This document shows positions 36,509-45,360 of a stretch of 64,000 nt of DNA, piece after piece. The position numbers and the translations under genes were made by a program. Where the stretch lies: NCBI RefSeq assembly GCF_031157375.1, contig NZ_JAVIFV010000007.1:1-64000 (forward strand), read 5' to 3'. How positions within the stretch are numbered: position 1 is the stretch's first letter; each line of letters starts with the position of its first letter. The notes beneath the pieces were generated by a model. The model made no database searches and was not told the origin of the DNA. It was given only the letters and a program-made list of their open reading frames with translations. The stretch is from Sphingosinicella sp. LHD-64. GTDB taxonomy: Bacteria; Pseudomonadota; Alphaproteobacteria; Sphingomonadales; Sphingomonadaceae.

Positions 36509-38038
36509 ATGCTCTCTCGGATCACAGCCGCCCTTATGCTGGCGCTGGCAGCAACCCCCGCGTCCGCCGTCCATGCCCAAACCGGCAATCCGGAAACTCT
36601 GGTCGAGCGCTCCCAGGCCAGCGCCTGCGCGGTGCTGGACCGCGCCGTCAATGCCTTCGGCGGTAAAGCCGCCCTGCGCGCGATCGCGGCGGTCAGGGTC
36701 CGGCTCGACGCGCAGATCTGGCCGCGTCTGCAGGCCCGCTCCGTCGCGCCGCCGTTCGAACCGGGCGTCGATGAGCAGGACCTGCTGCTCGATCTGCGCA
36801 ATCGCCGGTTCCGGTACCGATGGCGCCAGGTGGAAGGGGGGATCGAGCGGCACAGCACCAGCCTCGCCGCCTTCCGCGACCCGGTGATCTACAATCACCG
36901 GTCCCGCACCTTCCGGCCGTTTCCGGGGCCGGCCGCGATCGACGGAGAGTTCGCCGCGCATCAGCGCCGGCTGCCGCACCTGATCCTGCTCCAGGCGCTG
37001 GAGCGTGACGGCACGCTGCGTTCGCTGGGACAGGAGATGTTCGAGGGCCGGCCGCATGACGTGTTCAGCTTCGTGACCGCCGATTCCCAGCAGATCGCGG
37101 TCTACATCAATGCCGGCAGCGGCCTCTTGTCCAAATACGAAACCCTGTTCGTCGATCCGCTCACGGGCGACGAAGCCTCGGAGGTCGTCTTCGCCGATTA
37201 TGTGCGGACTGGGGCCACGGTCGTGCCGCGGACGCTGCGCAATCATGAAGCGGGAGAGCTGACCCTGCACGGCAGGCTCGCCGTCGAGATCAATCCGGAC
37301 ATCACCGCACAGGCGTTCGAGGTGCATGCGGCGGGCTACGCACCCGCCGGCCCGTCGCGGCCTCTTCCGGAGCGGGTGGAACGGCTCGCCGATGGCGTGT
37401 TTCTCCTGCAAAGTGTTGCGGGTCCCCAGCACAACGTCCTCGCGGTCGAATTCCGGGACCATGTGGCGGTTGTCGAGGCACCGGGTTCGAGCGCCGGGAC
37501 CGAACGGGCGATCGCCCGCATTCGCGAGACGATTCCCGGCAAGCCGATCCGCTACATCGTGATGACGCACCATCATGGCGATCATATCGGGGGCCTGCGC
37601 AGCTTCATCGCCGAAGGTGCCACGGTGATCACGACGCCCGGCAACCGCCCGATCGTCGAGGCGATCGCCGCTGCGCCGATCCGGGATCGTCTCGCCGCGC
37701 AGCCGCGGCCGGTGCGCCTCGAGCTGACCGAAGGCGGCCGGCGGATCCTCACCGACGGGTCGCGGACGGTCGAGCTCATCGACATCGGCCCCAACCCACA
37801 CACGCACGAGATGCTGATCGCCTGGCTGCCGCGGGAGCGCATCGTGTTTCAGGGCGACATGTTCATCGTCCCGAGCAATGACGCCCCGACCGGAACGCCC
37901 CCGGACTCCTTCGTCAGCTTCGCGAGAGCGCTGGAGGTGCTGGGTCTGGATGTGCGGCAGATCGCCGGCGTCCACGGCCGTACCGCGACGATCGAGGAGT
38001 TCCGGGACAGGATGAATGCGGCCGATCCCGACAGCTAG
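36509..38038 (+). CDS. Exported metallo-beta-lactamase-fold hydrolase
   Basis: The 509-residue product has a signal peptide (LSRITAALMLALAATPASAVHAQ), a large N-terminal domain (to about 285), then an MBL fold with THHHGDHIGG (the HxHxDH zinc motif) near 350, FQGDMF and a C-terminal VHGRT. This layout (N-terminal lipoprotein-like region plus MBL) occurs in periplasmic lactonase/esterase-like proteins. The substrate is unknown. AAAGGAAC precedes ATG 36509. Confidence 0.88.
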   Translation: MLSRITAALMLALAATPASAVHAQTGNPETLVERSQASACAVLDRAVNAFGGKAALRAIAAVRVRLDAQIWPRLQARSVAPPFEPGVDEQDLLLDLRNRRFRYRWRQVEGGIERHSTSLAAFRDPVIYNHRSRTFRPFPGPAAIDGEFAAHQRRLPHLILLQALERDGTLRSLGQEMFEGRPHDVFSFVTADSQQIAVYINAGSGLLSKYETLFVDPLTGDEASEVVFADYVRTGATVVPRTLRNHEAGELTLHGRLAVEINPDITAQAFEVHAAGYAPAGPSRPLPERVERLADGVFLLQSVAGPQHNVLAVEFRDHVAVVEAPGSSAGTERAIARIRETIPGKPIRYIVMTHHHGDHIGGLRSFIAEGATVITTPGNRPIVEAIAAAPIRDRLAAQPRPVRLELTEGGRRILTDGSRTVELIDIGPNPHTHEMLIAWLPRERIVFQGDMFIVPSNDAPTGTPPDSFVSFARALEVLGLDVRQIAGVHGRTATIEEFRDRMNAADPDS

Positions 38039-38073
38039 GTCTTCGATCGGGCTTGTCTTCGCCAACCGATCTT

Positions 38074-38096
38074 CGGACAAGCGGGCGCAAGGAGAA
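38074..38096. repeat. Duplicated leader segment, copy 1
   Basis: A 23-base segment beginning CGGACAAGCGGGCGCAAGGA, which includes the ribosome binding site of the cyclase gene, is identical to 39006-39028. Similarity continues into the start codon (ATGCGCCTGCTTG versus ATGCGCCCGCTTG). Confidence 0.85.
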
Positions 38097-38101
38097 GCCC
38101 G

Positions 38102-38956
38102 ATGCGCCTGCTTGCCGCTGCCCTTGCCCCTGTCGCCCTCGCCACGTTCCTTCTCTTCGCCGCGGCGGGCTCGGCGATGGCGCAAAGCCAGCCGGTGCGG
38201 CTGTATGACCTCGGCCGTTCGCTCGCCGCCTACCATCCGGCCGCTGCCGGCACCGAGCGCCGGCAGTTCATCCCGGTCGATCCCGCCGCGCCCTATCCCG
38301 AAGCGGACGGCGAGCCCGCCGACGTCCGTGTCTCATACACCGGCAGATTCGTTCGGGGCAGCCGTGGGTTCTTCTCCGGAGACCTGCATTTCTGGGATCA
38401 CACCGGTACCCATGTGGATGCACCGCGGCACTATGTGCCCGAAGGCGCGGAACCGGAACGGCAGCGCAGCATAGGCGAACTCGAGCTGTCGCAGCTGCAT
38501 GGCCCTCTGGTCATCATCGACACGTCCGGGCGCGCGGACCGCAACGTCACCGCCCAGGACATCGATCGCGTGCGCGCACGGCTCGTCGGGGGCGCGTGGC
38601 TGCTCGCCAATCTCGGCCATGCGGGGCAGTTCGGGGCAAGCGGCTACAATGCGGACACGGCACCTGGTTTCACGCTGGAGGCATGCGAACGGCTGAGCCA
38701 GCTGATCGATGCAGGGGAAGCGGAGATCGCCGGGATCGGCGCCGACAACGGGGGCGTCGATCGGATTCCCAATTTCCAGTCCATCCAGCGCTCCTGCCAT
38801 GGCTTGCTGCTGCCCCGTAACATCCCCCTCATCGAGAATCTGGGCGATCTCTCGGCCGTTTCGGCCGACCCGGGCGCGTGCGAGCTCATCGTCGCCCCGA
38901 TGAAGGTCGTCGGCGCATCCGGCGCGCCGGCGCGGGTTTTTGCGCGATGCGAGTAA
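38102..38956 (+). CDS. Exported cyclase family protein (kynurenine formamidase-like)
   Basis: The 284-residue protein starts with a signal peptide (LLAAALAPVALATFLLFAAAGSAMAQ). It has the cyclase-family metal motif HTGTHVDAPRHYV (HxGTHxDxPxH) near residue 99-110 and ACERLSQLIDAGEAEIAGIGADNGGVDR. These enzymes hydrolyse amide or lactone bonds with Zn or Mn. Being exported, it acts in the periplasm, next to the MBL hydrolase and the amidohydrolase. Confidence 0.87.
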   Translation: MRLLAAALAPVALATFLLFAAAGSAMAQSQPVRLYDLGRSLAAYHPAAAGTERRQFIPVDPAAPYPEADGEPADVRVSYTGRFVRGSRGFFSGDLHFWDHTGTHVDAPRHYVPEGAEPERQRSIGELELSQLHGPLVIIDTSGRADRNVTAQDIDRVRARLVGGAWLLANLGHAGQFGASGYNADTAPGFTLEACERLSQLIDAGEAEIAGIGADNGGVDRIPNFQSIQRSCHGLLLPRNIPLIENLGDLSAVSADPGACELIVAPMKVVGASGAPARVFARCE

Positions 38957-39005
38957 CCGGGCTTCCCACGGACTTTCGAGAGACTTGCGTTCGTCGCTCG
39001 ATCCC

Positions 39006-39028
39006 CGGACAAGCGGGCGCAAGGAGAA
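39006..39028. repeat. Duplicated leader segment, copy 2
   Basis: Identical over 23 bases to 38074-38096. It supplies the ribosome binding site (AAGGAGAA) of the small lipoprotein gene at 39032. Confidence 0.85.
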
Positions 39029-39031
39029 CCC

Positions 39032-39283
39032 ATGCGCCCGCTTGTCGCCGTCCTCGCCATGTCCGTCCTTGCCGCCTGCTCGAGCGAGCCGGAACCGGTC
39101 GCCAACCGCTTCGAGCGCACCAATGCCGAGATCGAGAACAAGGCGAAGGCCCTCGAGGCGGCTGTCGAGAACCAGGTGGGCGCGATCGAGGCGGAGACTC
39201 AGCGCGAGATCGACGCCCTCGCCAACCAGGCCAATGCCGCCGCTCCGGCCCGGATCGAACCTGTGGCAGCCAACGCCCAATGA
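39032..39283 (+). CDS. Small lipoprotein with a helical body
   Basis: The 83-residue protein has a lipobox signal (LVAVLAMSVLAACSS) and a charged, heptad-like region (NRFERTNAEIENKAKALEAAVENQVGAIEAETQREIDALANQANAA) that should form a helix or coiled coil. It may serve as an envelope spacer or partner. It sits between the cyclase and amidohydrolase genes. Confidence 0.75.
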   Translation: MRPLVAVLAMSVLAACSSEPEPVANRFERTNAEIENKAKALEAAVENQVGAIEAETQREIDALANQANAAAPARIEPVAANAQ

Positions 39284-39356
39284 CTTTAAAGGCGGTTCGC
39301 CCGGCGTGTCATCGGCATTGGCCATTCACCGCCGCAGCCAGGACCGACAGGATTCC

Positions 39357-40214
39357 ATGACCCGGCTCTTCCTACTCGCCGCTTTGGCTCTCGTCCTCCC
39401 GCAGATTGCCGTCGCCCAGCCGCCGCCGCCGGAAACGCCCGTCTTCGATCTCCACGTCCACATCTGGCGCGGCGCACAGTCGATCCGGGAGTATGAGGCG
39501 CAGCTGCGCGAAACCAATCAAGGCGTCACCCGCTTCGGCGGCCTGCACATGGCGGTGGGACCTGGCCAGCTCGACGAAATGCGCGCGAAGAATGACGAGC
39601 TGCTCGCGCTCGCCCGCACCCACCCCAGCCTGCTGCCGATCCCCTCGGTTCACCCCTATGACGGTGCGGCCGCGATCGCGGAGCTTCGCCGCCTCGCCGC
39701 CGCCGGCGTGCGCGCGATCAAGCTCCATCCGCATACCCAGCAGTTCGACGTCACCGATCCGCGCGTGCTGACCCTGGTGCAGGAGGCGGGGACATTGGGC
39801 GTCGTGGTGATGATGGACAATGCCAACATCATCCCCGGCGACAGCGAGAACCTGTTCAACCTCGCCGTCCGCGCGCCGCGCACGAAGTTCCTGTTCGCCC
39901 ACCTCGGCGGCATGAACTTCCGCTTCTGGAACATCATCCCCCTCGCCCGCACGACCCGCGACTTCTGGCCCGACAACCTCTGGTTCGACATTTCGGCGCT
40001 CGTCGTCCTCGCCGCGGACTCGCCGATCGAGGCGGAGCTCGTCTGGACGATGCGCAATGTGGGTATCGATCGGCTGCTGCTCGGCTCGGACTATCCGCAG
40101 CTCTCGCTGGCCCAGTCGGTGCAGGCGCTCGACCGGTTGGACCTCACCCCCGAGGAGCGGGCGCAGATCCGCTACGGCAATGCCGAGCGCCTGCTGCTCG
40201 GCGCGCGGGAATGA
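39357..40214 (+). CDS. Exported amidohydrolase (amidohydrolase_2 family)
   Basis: The 285-residue protein has a signal peptide (LFLLAALALVLPQIAVAQ), the metal motif DLHVHIW (HxH) near residue 30, KLHPHTQQF near 126, and the GSDYPQ aspartate near 240. It belongs to the amidohydrolase-2 family, which includes ACMSD-like decarboxylases and lactone hydrolases. The reaction is unknown. Its export is unusual for the family and matches the other hydrolases in the cluster. Confidence 0.87.
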   Translation: MTRLFLLAALALVLPQIAVAQPPPPETPVFDLHVHIWRGAQSIREYEAQLRETNQGVTRFGGLHMAVGPGQLDEMRAKNDELLALARTHPSLLPIPSVHPYDGAAAIAELRRLAAAGVRAIKLHPHTQQFDVTDPRVLTLVQEAGTLGVVVMMDNANIIPGDSENLFNLAVRAPRTKFLFAHLGGMNFRFWNIIPLARTTRDFWPDNLWFDISALVVLAADSPIEAELVWTMRNVGIDRLLLGSDYPQLSLAQSVQALDRLDLTPEERAQIRYGNAERLLLGARE

Positions 40215-40281
40215 CTGTCTCGCGTCCAGGAGACTCGTTTGGACACTTGATCGCCGACGTGACGGCGCCCACATCCGCACC

Positions 40282-40854
40282 ATGCTGATCCAGACCGAAA
40301 CGACGCCCAACCCGGCGACCCTGAAGTTCCTCCCCGGCCATGCCGTGATGGACCACGGGACCCGCGATTTCGCGACGCCGGAGGAGGCGGAAGCCTCGCC
40401 GCTGGCCGAGGCGATCTTCTCGACCGGCGAGGTCGAGGGCGTGTTCTTCGGCCGCGACTTCATTTCGGTCACCGCCGCGCCGGGGGTCGAATGGCGACTG
40501 CTGAAGCCGCAGGTGCTGGAGGTGCTGCTCGATCACTTCGTCAGCGACGCGCCATTGTTCCGCGCCGGGACCGCGGCTGGTATCGACGTCGCGCCGGAGC
40601 CCGATGTCGAGGACGATCCGGCCGATGCCGAGATCGTGACGCAGATCCGCGAGCTGATCGACACCCGGGTTCGTCCGGCCGTCGCCCGCGACGGCGGCGA
40701 CATCGTCTATCGCGGCTTTCGCGAGGGCACGGTCTACCTCGCCCTGCATGGCGCCTGTTCCGGCTGCCCGTCCTCGACGATGACCCTCAAGAACGGGATC
40801 GAGAGCCTGCTCAAGCACTATGTCCCCGAGGTCGAGACGGTCGAGGCGGTCTGA
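40282..40854 (+). CDS. NifU family iron-sulfur carrier
   Basis: The 190-residue protein has the Nfu N-terminal domain (LIQTETTPNPATLKFLPGHAV ... SPLAEAIF) and a C-terminal NifU domain with ACSGCPSSTMTLKNGIESLLK, the CxxC cluster-binding site. It delivers 4Fe-4S clusters to client proteins. ATG 40282 begins the conserved region. It is separated from tsaB by a palindrome. Confidence 0.92.
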   Translation: MLIQTETTPNPATLKFLPGHAVMDHGTRDFATPEEAEASPLAEAIFSTGEVEGVFFGRDFISVTAAPGVEWRLLKPQVLEVLLDHFVSDAPLFRAGTAAGIDVAPEPDVEDDPADAEIVTQIRELIDTRVRPAVARDGGDIVYRGFREGTVYLALHGACSGCPSSTMTLKNGIESLLKHYVPEVETVEAV

Positions 40855-40899
40855 TCCTGATCTTGCCATGCTGAACCCTTCGACGGGGCTCAGGACAAG

Positions 40900-40959
40900 C
40901 TTGTTTCAGCATCCAGTTTCGAGCAGCAGTGCGAGTGGAAAGCTGGACCCTGAAACAAG
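40900..40959. repeat. Inverted repeat element
   Basis: CTTGTTTCAG (40900-40909) and CTGAAACAAG (40950-40959) are perfect 10-base inverted arms with about 40 bases between. The surrounding sequence includes CCTTCGACGGGGCTCAGGAC, another core of the sphingomonad palindrome families. Confidence 0.75.
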
Positions 40960-41000
40960 TTCAGGGTGACGATGGTGCCTGTGATCGGATGTGAATCCCT

Positions 41001-41639
41001 GTGCTTCTCGTGATCGACAGCGCGACCGCGGCCTGCTCCGTGGCATTGCTCGAAGCGGACGGCGCCGTGCTGGCCGAACGCCATGACATCGTCGGGCGCG
41101 GCCATGCCGAGCGGCTGATGCCGATGGTGGCGGAGCTGCTCGGGTCTCGCCGGCCGCAAGCGATCCTCGTCGATTGCGGGCCGGGCAGCTTCACCGGCGT
41201 GCGCGTCGGCCTCGCCGCGGCGCATGGCCTGGCCATCGGCTGGGGTGTGCCGCTCGCCGGCTATTCGTCGATGGCGCTCCTCGCTGCGGCCGCGGTCGCG
41301 CCGGCGGTCGGCGTCGCGCTTGCCGGGGGACATGGCGAGCTTTTCGTGCAAAGCTATGGCGGTGATCCGCTCGCGCCTCTCGACGACTTGCGCTCGCTTG
41401 CGCCCGAGGTGGCAGCCGCGGCCGTGGCCGCCGATCTCGTCGTCGGATCGGGCGCGGAAGCATTGGTCGGCGTGCGCGGATACGGCTCGTGGCGGGACGC
41501 GCTCCCCCGCGCAGCGGACGCGGGCCGGCTGCCGCCGGACCTGCGCACGCTTGCGCCCCGGCCGATCTATGGCCGTGCGCCCGATGCGAAGCCCGTCCAG
41601 AGCGACGCCGCAGGCGGCGTCGAAGGGCCGATGACATGA
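41001..41639 (+). CDS. tsaB: tRNA threonylcarbamoyladenosine biosynthesis protein TsaB
   Basis: The 212-residue product has LLVIDSATAACSVALLEADGAVLAERHD and LVDCGPGSFTGVRVGLAAAHGLA, the TsaB (YeaZ) pattern of the ASKHA fold. TsaB forms a complex with TsaD for t6A modification of tRNA. It uses a GTG start at 41001. Its stop overlaps the rimI start (ATGA). Confidence 0.9.
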   Translation: MLLVIDSATAACSVALLEADGAVLAERHDIVGRGHAERLMPMVAELLGSRRPQAILVDCGPGSFTGVRVGLAAAHGLAIGWGVPLAGYSSMALLAAAAVAPAVGVALAGGHGELFVQSYGGDPLAPLDDLRSLAPEVAAAAVAADLVVGSGAEALVGVRGYGSWRDALPRAADAGRLPPDLRTLAPRPIYGRAPDAKPVQSDAAGGVEGPMT

Positions 41640-42109
41640 GCACTCTGACGGTCACCCTGCGCGAAGGCGGCCTCGCCGATCTCGCCGACGTCATGGCGGT
41701 GATGGACGACAGTTTCGAGCCGTGCTTCGGCGAGGCCTGGACCGCGTCGCAATGCGCGGGGCTGATGCCGATGCCGGGCGTCTGGCTCACCCTGGCGCGG
41801 GAAGACGGGGGGACGATCGGCTTTGCCTTGTCGCGGATCGTCGCCGATGAGGCCGAACTGCTGCTGCTCGCCGTCCGGCGCGGCGCGCAGGGTCGCGGGG
41901 TCGGCAAATCCCTGCTCGCGCGTTTCGAAGCGCTGGCCCGCCGGCGCGGCGCGGCGCGGCTGCATCTCGAGGTCCGGGATGGAAATCGCGCCGTGAAATT
42001 GTACGAAACCGCCGGCTTCGGATTGATCGGGCGGCGGCCTCATTACTACAGCGGTCCGGACGGCCAGAATTACGACGCGCTGACATTTGCGAAGATCGTG
42101 TCGATTTGA
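41636..42109 (+). CDS. rimI: Ribosomal-protein-alanine N-acetyltransferase (RimI-like)
   Basis: The 157-residue GNAT has LLLLAVRRGAQGRGVGKSLLARFEALARRRGAARLHLEVRDGNRAVKLYETAGF, matching RimI, which acetylates the N-terminus of ribosomal protein S18. Coupling to tsaB by ATGA is typical of alphaproteobacteria. Confidence 0.87.
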   Translation: MSTLTVTLREGGLADLADVMAVMDDSFEPCFGEAWTASQCAGLMPMPGVWLTLAREDGGTIGFALSRIVADEAELLLLAVRRGAQGRGVGKSLLARFEALARRRGAARLHLEVRDGNRAVKLYETAGFGLIGRRPHYYSGPDGQNYDALTFAKIVSI

Positions 42110-42133
42110 GCTAAAATAGAGCGTTTTGGGACT

Positions 42134-42233
42134 GTTTTCACCTTGTCAAGAGGTGTAAAACGGACTTATCGCTGCACTGCCTGTCGGCCAAGGACAGGAT
42201 CCTACTGCCCATAAAGAAAGTTGGTACCGTTCT
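42134..42233 (+). promoter_or_regulatory. Leader region of the MucR-like gene with dyads
   Basis: GTTTTCACCT-(7)-AGGTGTAAAAC (42134-42161) is an inverted repeat with one bulged base, and CCTGTC-(7)-GACAGG (42180-42198) is a hairpin. MucR/Ros regulators bind AT-rich imperfect palindromes near their own promoter, so the first may be an autoregulatory site. The ribosome site AAAGAAAG is weak. Confidence 0.45.
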
Positions 42234-42656
42234 ATGGAAAACCAAGACAATTTCGGTGAGACGCTGATCACCCTCACCGCCGACATCGTCTCGGCCCATG
42301 TCAGCAACAACAGCGTGGCGGTCTCCGACCTTCCGTTGCTGATCAATAACGTCCACAATGCGCTGAGCGGCCTCGGCGAAAGCAAGGAAGAGCCCGCGCC
42401 GCGTCCGGAGCCCAAGGTTTCGATCCGTTCGTCGATCAAGCCCGACTATATCGTCTGCCTCGAGGACGGGAAAAAGCTGAAGATGCTGAAGCGGCATCTG
42501 ATGACCCACTACAACATGACGCCGGACGAATATCGGCAGAAATGGGGCCTCGCCGCCGACTATCCGATGGTCGCCCCCAATTATGCCGAGCAGCGTCGGA
42601 CCCTGGCCAAGAAGATCGGCCTCGGCACCAAGCGCAAGCGCGCGCCGCGCAAGTAG
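42234..42656 (+). CDS. MucR/Ros family transcriptional regulator
   Basis: The 140-residue product has the Ros/MucR zinc finger region: DYIVCLEDGKKLKMLKRHLMTHYNMTPDEYRQKWGL, with a Cys and two His in the expected spacing. MucR proteins silence horizontally acquired and cell-cycle genes by binding AT-rich DNA. The N-terminal acidic helix aids oligomerisation. A strong terminator follows. Confidence 0.92.
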   Translation: MENQDNFGETLITLTADIVSAHVSNNSVAVSDLPLLINNVHNALSGLGESKEEPAPRPEPKVSIRSSIKPDYIVCLEDGKKLKMLKRHLMTHYNMTPDEYRQKWGLAADYPMVAPNYAEQRRTLAKKIGLGTKRKRAPRK

Positions 42657-42678
42657 GCCGGCCGTTCGAGCTCACAGG

Positions 42679-42709
42679 GCGCCGCTCCGCCGTGCGGGGC
42701 GGCGCTTTT
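42679..42709 (+). terminator. Rho-independent terminator after the MucR-like gene
   Basis: A stem GCGCCGCTCCGC / GCGGGGCGGCGC with a CGT loop (12 pairs, one G-U) is followed directly by TTTT at 42706-42709. Confidence 0.85.
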
Positions 42710-42758
42710 GCGTGCTCGCGCTTTGCCCTCTGGCGGAATCTGCTCTAGAAGAGGCCCC

Positions 42759-43178
42759 ATGCGAACCATCGATGTCGAGGCGCTGTGCGCCGAAAAGGGC
42801 CTCCGCCTCACCGAACAGCGCAAGGTGATCGCGCAGGTCCTCTCCGAGGCCGAGGATCATCCCGACGTGGAGGCGCTGCACGCCCGCGCCGCGGCGATCG
42901 ACCCGGGCATCTCGATCGCGACCGTCTACCGCACCGTCCGGCTGTTCGAGGAAGCGGGCATCCTGGAGCGGCACGATTTCGGCGACGGCCGCGCGCGCTA
43001 CGAGGCGGCGGCCGAGACCCATCACGACCATCTGATCGACGTCGAGACCGGCAATGTCATCGAGTTCGTCGACGAGGAGCTGGAGGAGCTCCAGCGCCGC
43101 ATCGCCGAGCGGCTGGGCTTCCGCCTGGTCGATCATCGCATGGAGCTCTACGGCGTCTCGATCCGCCGCGATAATTAG
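42759..43178 (+). CDS. fur: Ferric uptake regulator family protein
   Basis: The 139-residue protein has the Fur winged helix (LRLTEQRKVIAQVLSEAEDHPDVEALHARA ... SIATVYRTVRLFEEAGI) and the metal-site HHDHLIDVETGNVIEFVDEE. It represses iron uptake genes with Fe(II), though in many alphaproteobacteria Fur also senses manganese (Mur). ATG 42759 is chosen as it opens the conserved domain. Confidence 0.92.
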   Translation: MRTIDVEALCAEKGLRLTEQRKVIAQVLSEAEDHPDVEALHARAAAIDPGISIATVYRTVRLFEEAGILERHDFGDGRARYEAAAETHHDHLIDVETGNVIEFVDEELEELQRRIAERLGFRLVDHRMELYGVSIRRDN

Positions 43179-43181
43179 GCC

Positions 43182-43919
43182 GTGCGCCTGACGCTGCGCG
43201 TCGCCGGCCTCGTCGCCGGGCTGATCTTCTGCGTGCCGCTCCATTATCTCTGGAAGCTGCTCGGGCTGGGTTCGATCTGGCCGCAGCTGTTCCTCGCCTG
43301 GGCGGGGCGCTGCGCCGGCCTCGACGTGCGGATCGAGGGCGTGCCGCTTCGGGGCAGGGTGCTGTTCGCCGCCAATCATCTGAGCTGGCTCGACATCGTC
43401 GCGCTCGGCAGCGCGGTGCCCGCCTCGTTCGTCGCCAAGGACGAGGTCGAGGGCTGGCCGGTGATTGGCTGGCTCGCCGGCCTCAACCAGACGATCCATG
43501 TCGCCCGCGAGGCAAGGCGCGCCGCCCGCGGCCAGGCCGACCAGCTCCGCGCGGCGCTCACCCGCGGCCGCGCGGTCGCCCTCTTCCCGGAAGGCACGAC
43601 CGACGGCGGCACCGGGATCCTGCCGTTCCGCGCCAGTCTCTTCGCCTCGCTCTACCCGCCGATCGAGGGCGTGCGGGTCCAGCCGGTGGCGATCGACTAC
43701 GGCCCGCTCGCCGACGAGATCGCCTGGATCGGTGAGGAATCGACGGGCGAGAATGCGAAACGGATCTTCTCCCGCAAGGGCCGCATCCCGGTCACGCTGC
43801 ACTTTCTCGCGCCGGTCGATCCGGCGGCCGCGGCCGACCGCAAGGCGCTGGCCGCGCGCGCCGAGGCCGGGGTGGTCGAAGCGCTGGGCGCTTCCGCGCG
43901 CGCCGTCCGCCCTGTATAG
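43182..43919 (+). CDS. 1-acyl-sn-glycerol-3-phosphate acyltransferase (PlsC family)
   Basis: The 245-residue membrane-associated protein has NHLSWLD (HX4D catalytic motif) near residue 68 and [15 protein letters not shown] (the acceptor site). It acylates lysophosphatidic or a related acid in phospholipid synthesis, though some family members make ornithine lipids. It uses GTG 43182, three bases after fur. Confidence 0.88.
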   Translation: MRLTLRVAGLVAGLIFCVPLHYLWKLLGLGSIWPQLFLAWAGRCAGLDVRIEGVPLRGRVLFAANHLSWLDIVALGSAVPASFVAKDEVEGWPVIGWLAGLNQTIHVAREARRAARGQADQLRAALTRGRAVALFPEGTTDGGTGILPFRASLFASLYPPIEGVRVQPVAIDYGPLADEIAWIGEESTGENAKRIFSRKGRIPVTLHFLAPVDPAAAADRKALAARAEAGVVEALGASARAVRPV

Positions 43920-43929
43920 GCGCCGGCAA

Positions 43930-45243
43930 ATGACCAAGCCCGATCCCAAGACCTTCGCCGTCAAATCCTACGGCTGCCAGATGAACGTCTATGACGGCGA
44001 GCGCATGGCCGAGCTGCTCGCCGCCGAGGGCCTGCGCGCCGCCGGCGAGGGCGAGGCCGCCGATCTCGTCGTGCTCAACACCTGCCACATCCGCGAGAAG
44101 GCGACCGAGAAGGTCTATTCCGAGATCGGCCGGCTGAAGCGCCCCGACGGCAGCCGCCCGATGGTCGCGGTCGCCGGCTGCGTCGCCCAGGCCGAGGGCG
44201 CGGAGATCGCGCGCCGCGCCAGGGTCGACGTCGTCGTCGGCCCGCAGGCCTATCACAACCTGCCCGCCTTGGTCGCGAAGGCGGCGAAGGACGGGCTCGC
44301 GCTCGACACCGGCATGCCCGCCGCCTCCAAGTTCGGCGCCTTGCCGGCGCGGCGCAGGGTCGCGCCGTCCGCCTTCCTCACCGTGCAGGAAGGCTGCGAC
44401 AAGTTCTGCACCTATTGCGTCGTCCCCTATACCCGCGGCGCCGAGGTCAGCCGGCCCTGGGCGGCGATCGTCGACGAGGCGAAGGCGCTCGCGGATGCCG
44501 GCGCGCGCGAGATCACCCTGCTCGGGCAGAACGTGAACGCCTGGAGGGACGACAAGCGCGGCCTCCACGACCTGATCGAGGCGATCGCCCTGATCCCGGT
44601 GATCGCGCGCATCCGCTACACGACCAGCCATCCCAACGACATGACCGACGGCCTGATCGCCGCCCATCGCGATGTCGCCAAGCTGATGCCCTATCTGCAC
44701 CTTCCCGTGCAGGCGGGCAGCGACCGGGTGCTGAAGGCGATGAACCGCAGCCACAGCGCCGCATCGTATCTGAAGATCCTCGACAAGGTCCGCGCGGCGC
44801 GTCCCGACATCGCCCTGTCCGGCGACTTCATCGTCGGCTTTCCCGGCGAAACCGGGGCGGAGTTCGAGGAGACCCTGAAGCTCGTCGACGAGGTCCGCTA
44901 CGCCCAGGCCTTCTCGTTCAAATATTCCCCCCGCCCGGGCACGCCGGCAGCCGACATGGCGGACCAGGTCGCGCCGGAGCTGATGGACGCGCGGCTGCAG
45001 CGGCTGCAGGCGCGGCTCAACGCCCATCAGGCCGAATTCAACGCCGCAACGGTCGGGCGGCGCACCGAGGTGCTGGTCGAGCGCCAGGGCCGCAAGCCCG
45101 GCCAGATGCTCGGCAAGTCGCCCTGGCTCCAGTCGGTCCATTTCGAGACCGACGCACGCATCGGCGACATCGTCGAGGTCGGGATCGCCGCCGCCGGGCC
45201 CAACTCGCTGTCGGGCGTGGAGCGGGTGTCCGTCGCCGCCTGA
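43930..45243 (+). CDS. miaB: tRNA-2-methylthio-N6-dimethylallyladenosine synthase
   Basis: The 437-residue protein has three N-terminal cluster cysteines ([26 protein letters not shown]), the radical SAM motif GCDKFCTYC, and a C-terminal TRAM-like domain. It adds methylthio to i6A37 of tRNA. ATG 43930 follows the acyltransferase stop by 10 bases. The order miaB-phoH-ybeY is conserved in alphaproteobacteria. Confidence 0.95.
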   Translation: MTKPDPKTFAVKSYGCQMNVYDGERMAELLAAEGLRAAGEGEAADLVVLNTCHIREKATEKVYSEIGRLKRPDGSRPMVAVAGCVAQAEGAEIARRARVDVVVGPQAYHNLPALVAKAAKDGLALDTGMPAASKFGALPARRRVAPSAFLTVQEGCDKFCTYCVVPYTRGAEVSRPWAAIVDEAKALADAGAREITLLGQNVNAWRDDKRGLHDLIEAIALIPVIARIRYTTSHPNDMTDGLIAAHRDVAKLMPYLHLPVQAGSDRVLKAMNRSHSAASYLKILDKVRAARPDIALSGDFIVGFPGETGAEFEETLKLVDEVRYAQAFSFKYSPRPGTPAADMADQVAPELMDARLQRLQARLNAHQAEFNAATVGRRTEVLVERQGRKPGQMLGKSPWLQSVHFETDARIGDIVEVGIAAAGPNSLSGVERVSVAA

Positions 45244-45360
45244 CTGTGGCGCGGCTGCATCGCCTGCGCACGCCGCGTCGATGCGCCTGCGTTCGCGCTG
45301 GCATTTCGGATCGCGCCGCCCCACTTTGGCGTTCGTGACTCGCTTGAGTGAAAGGACCGC

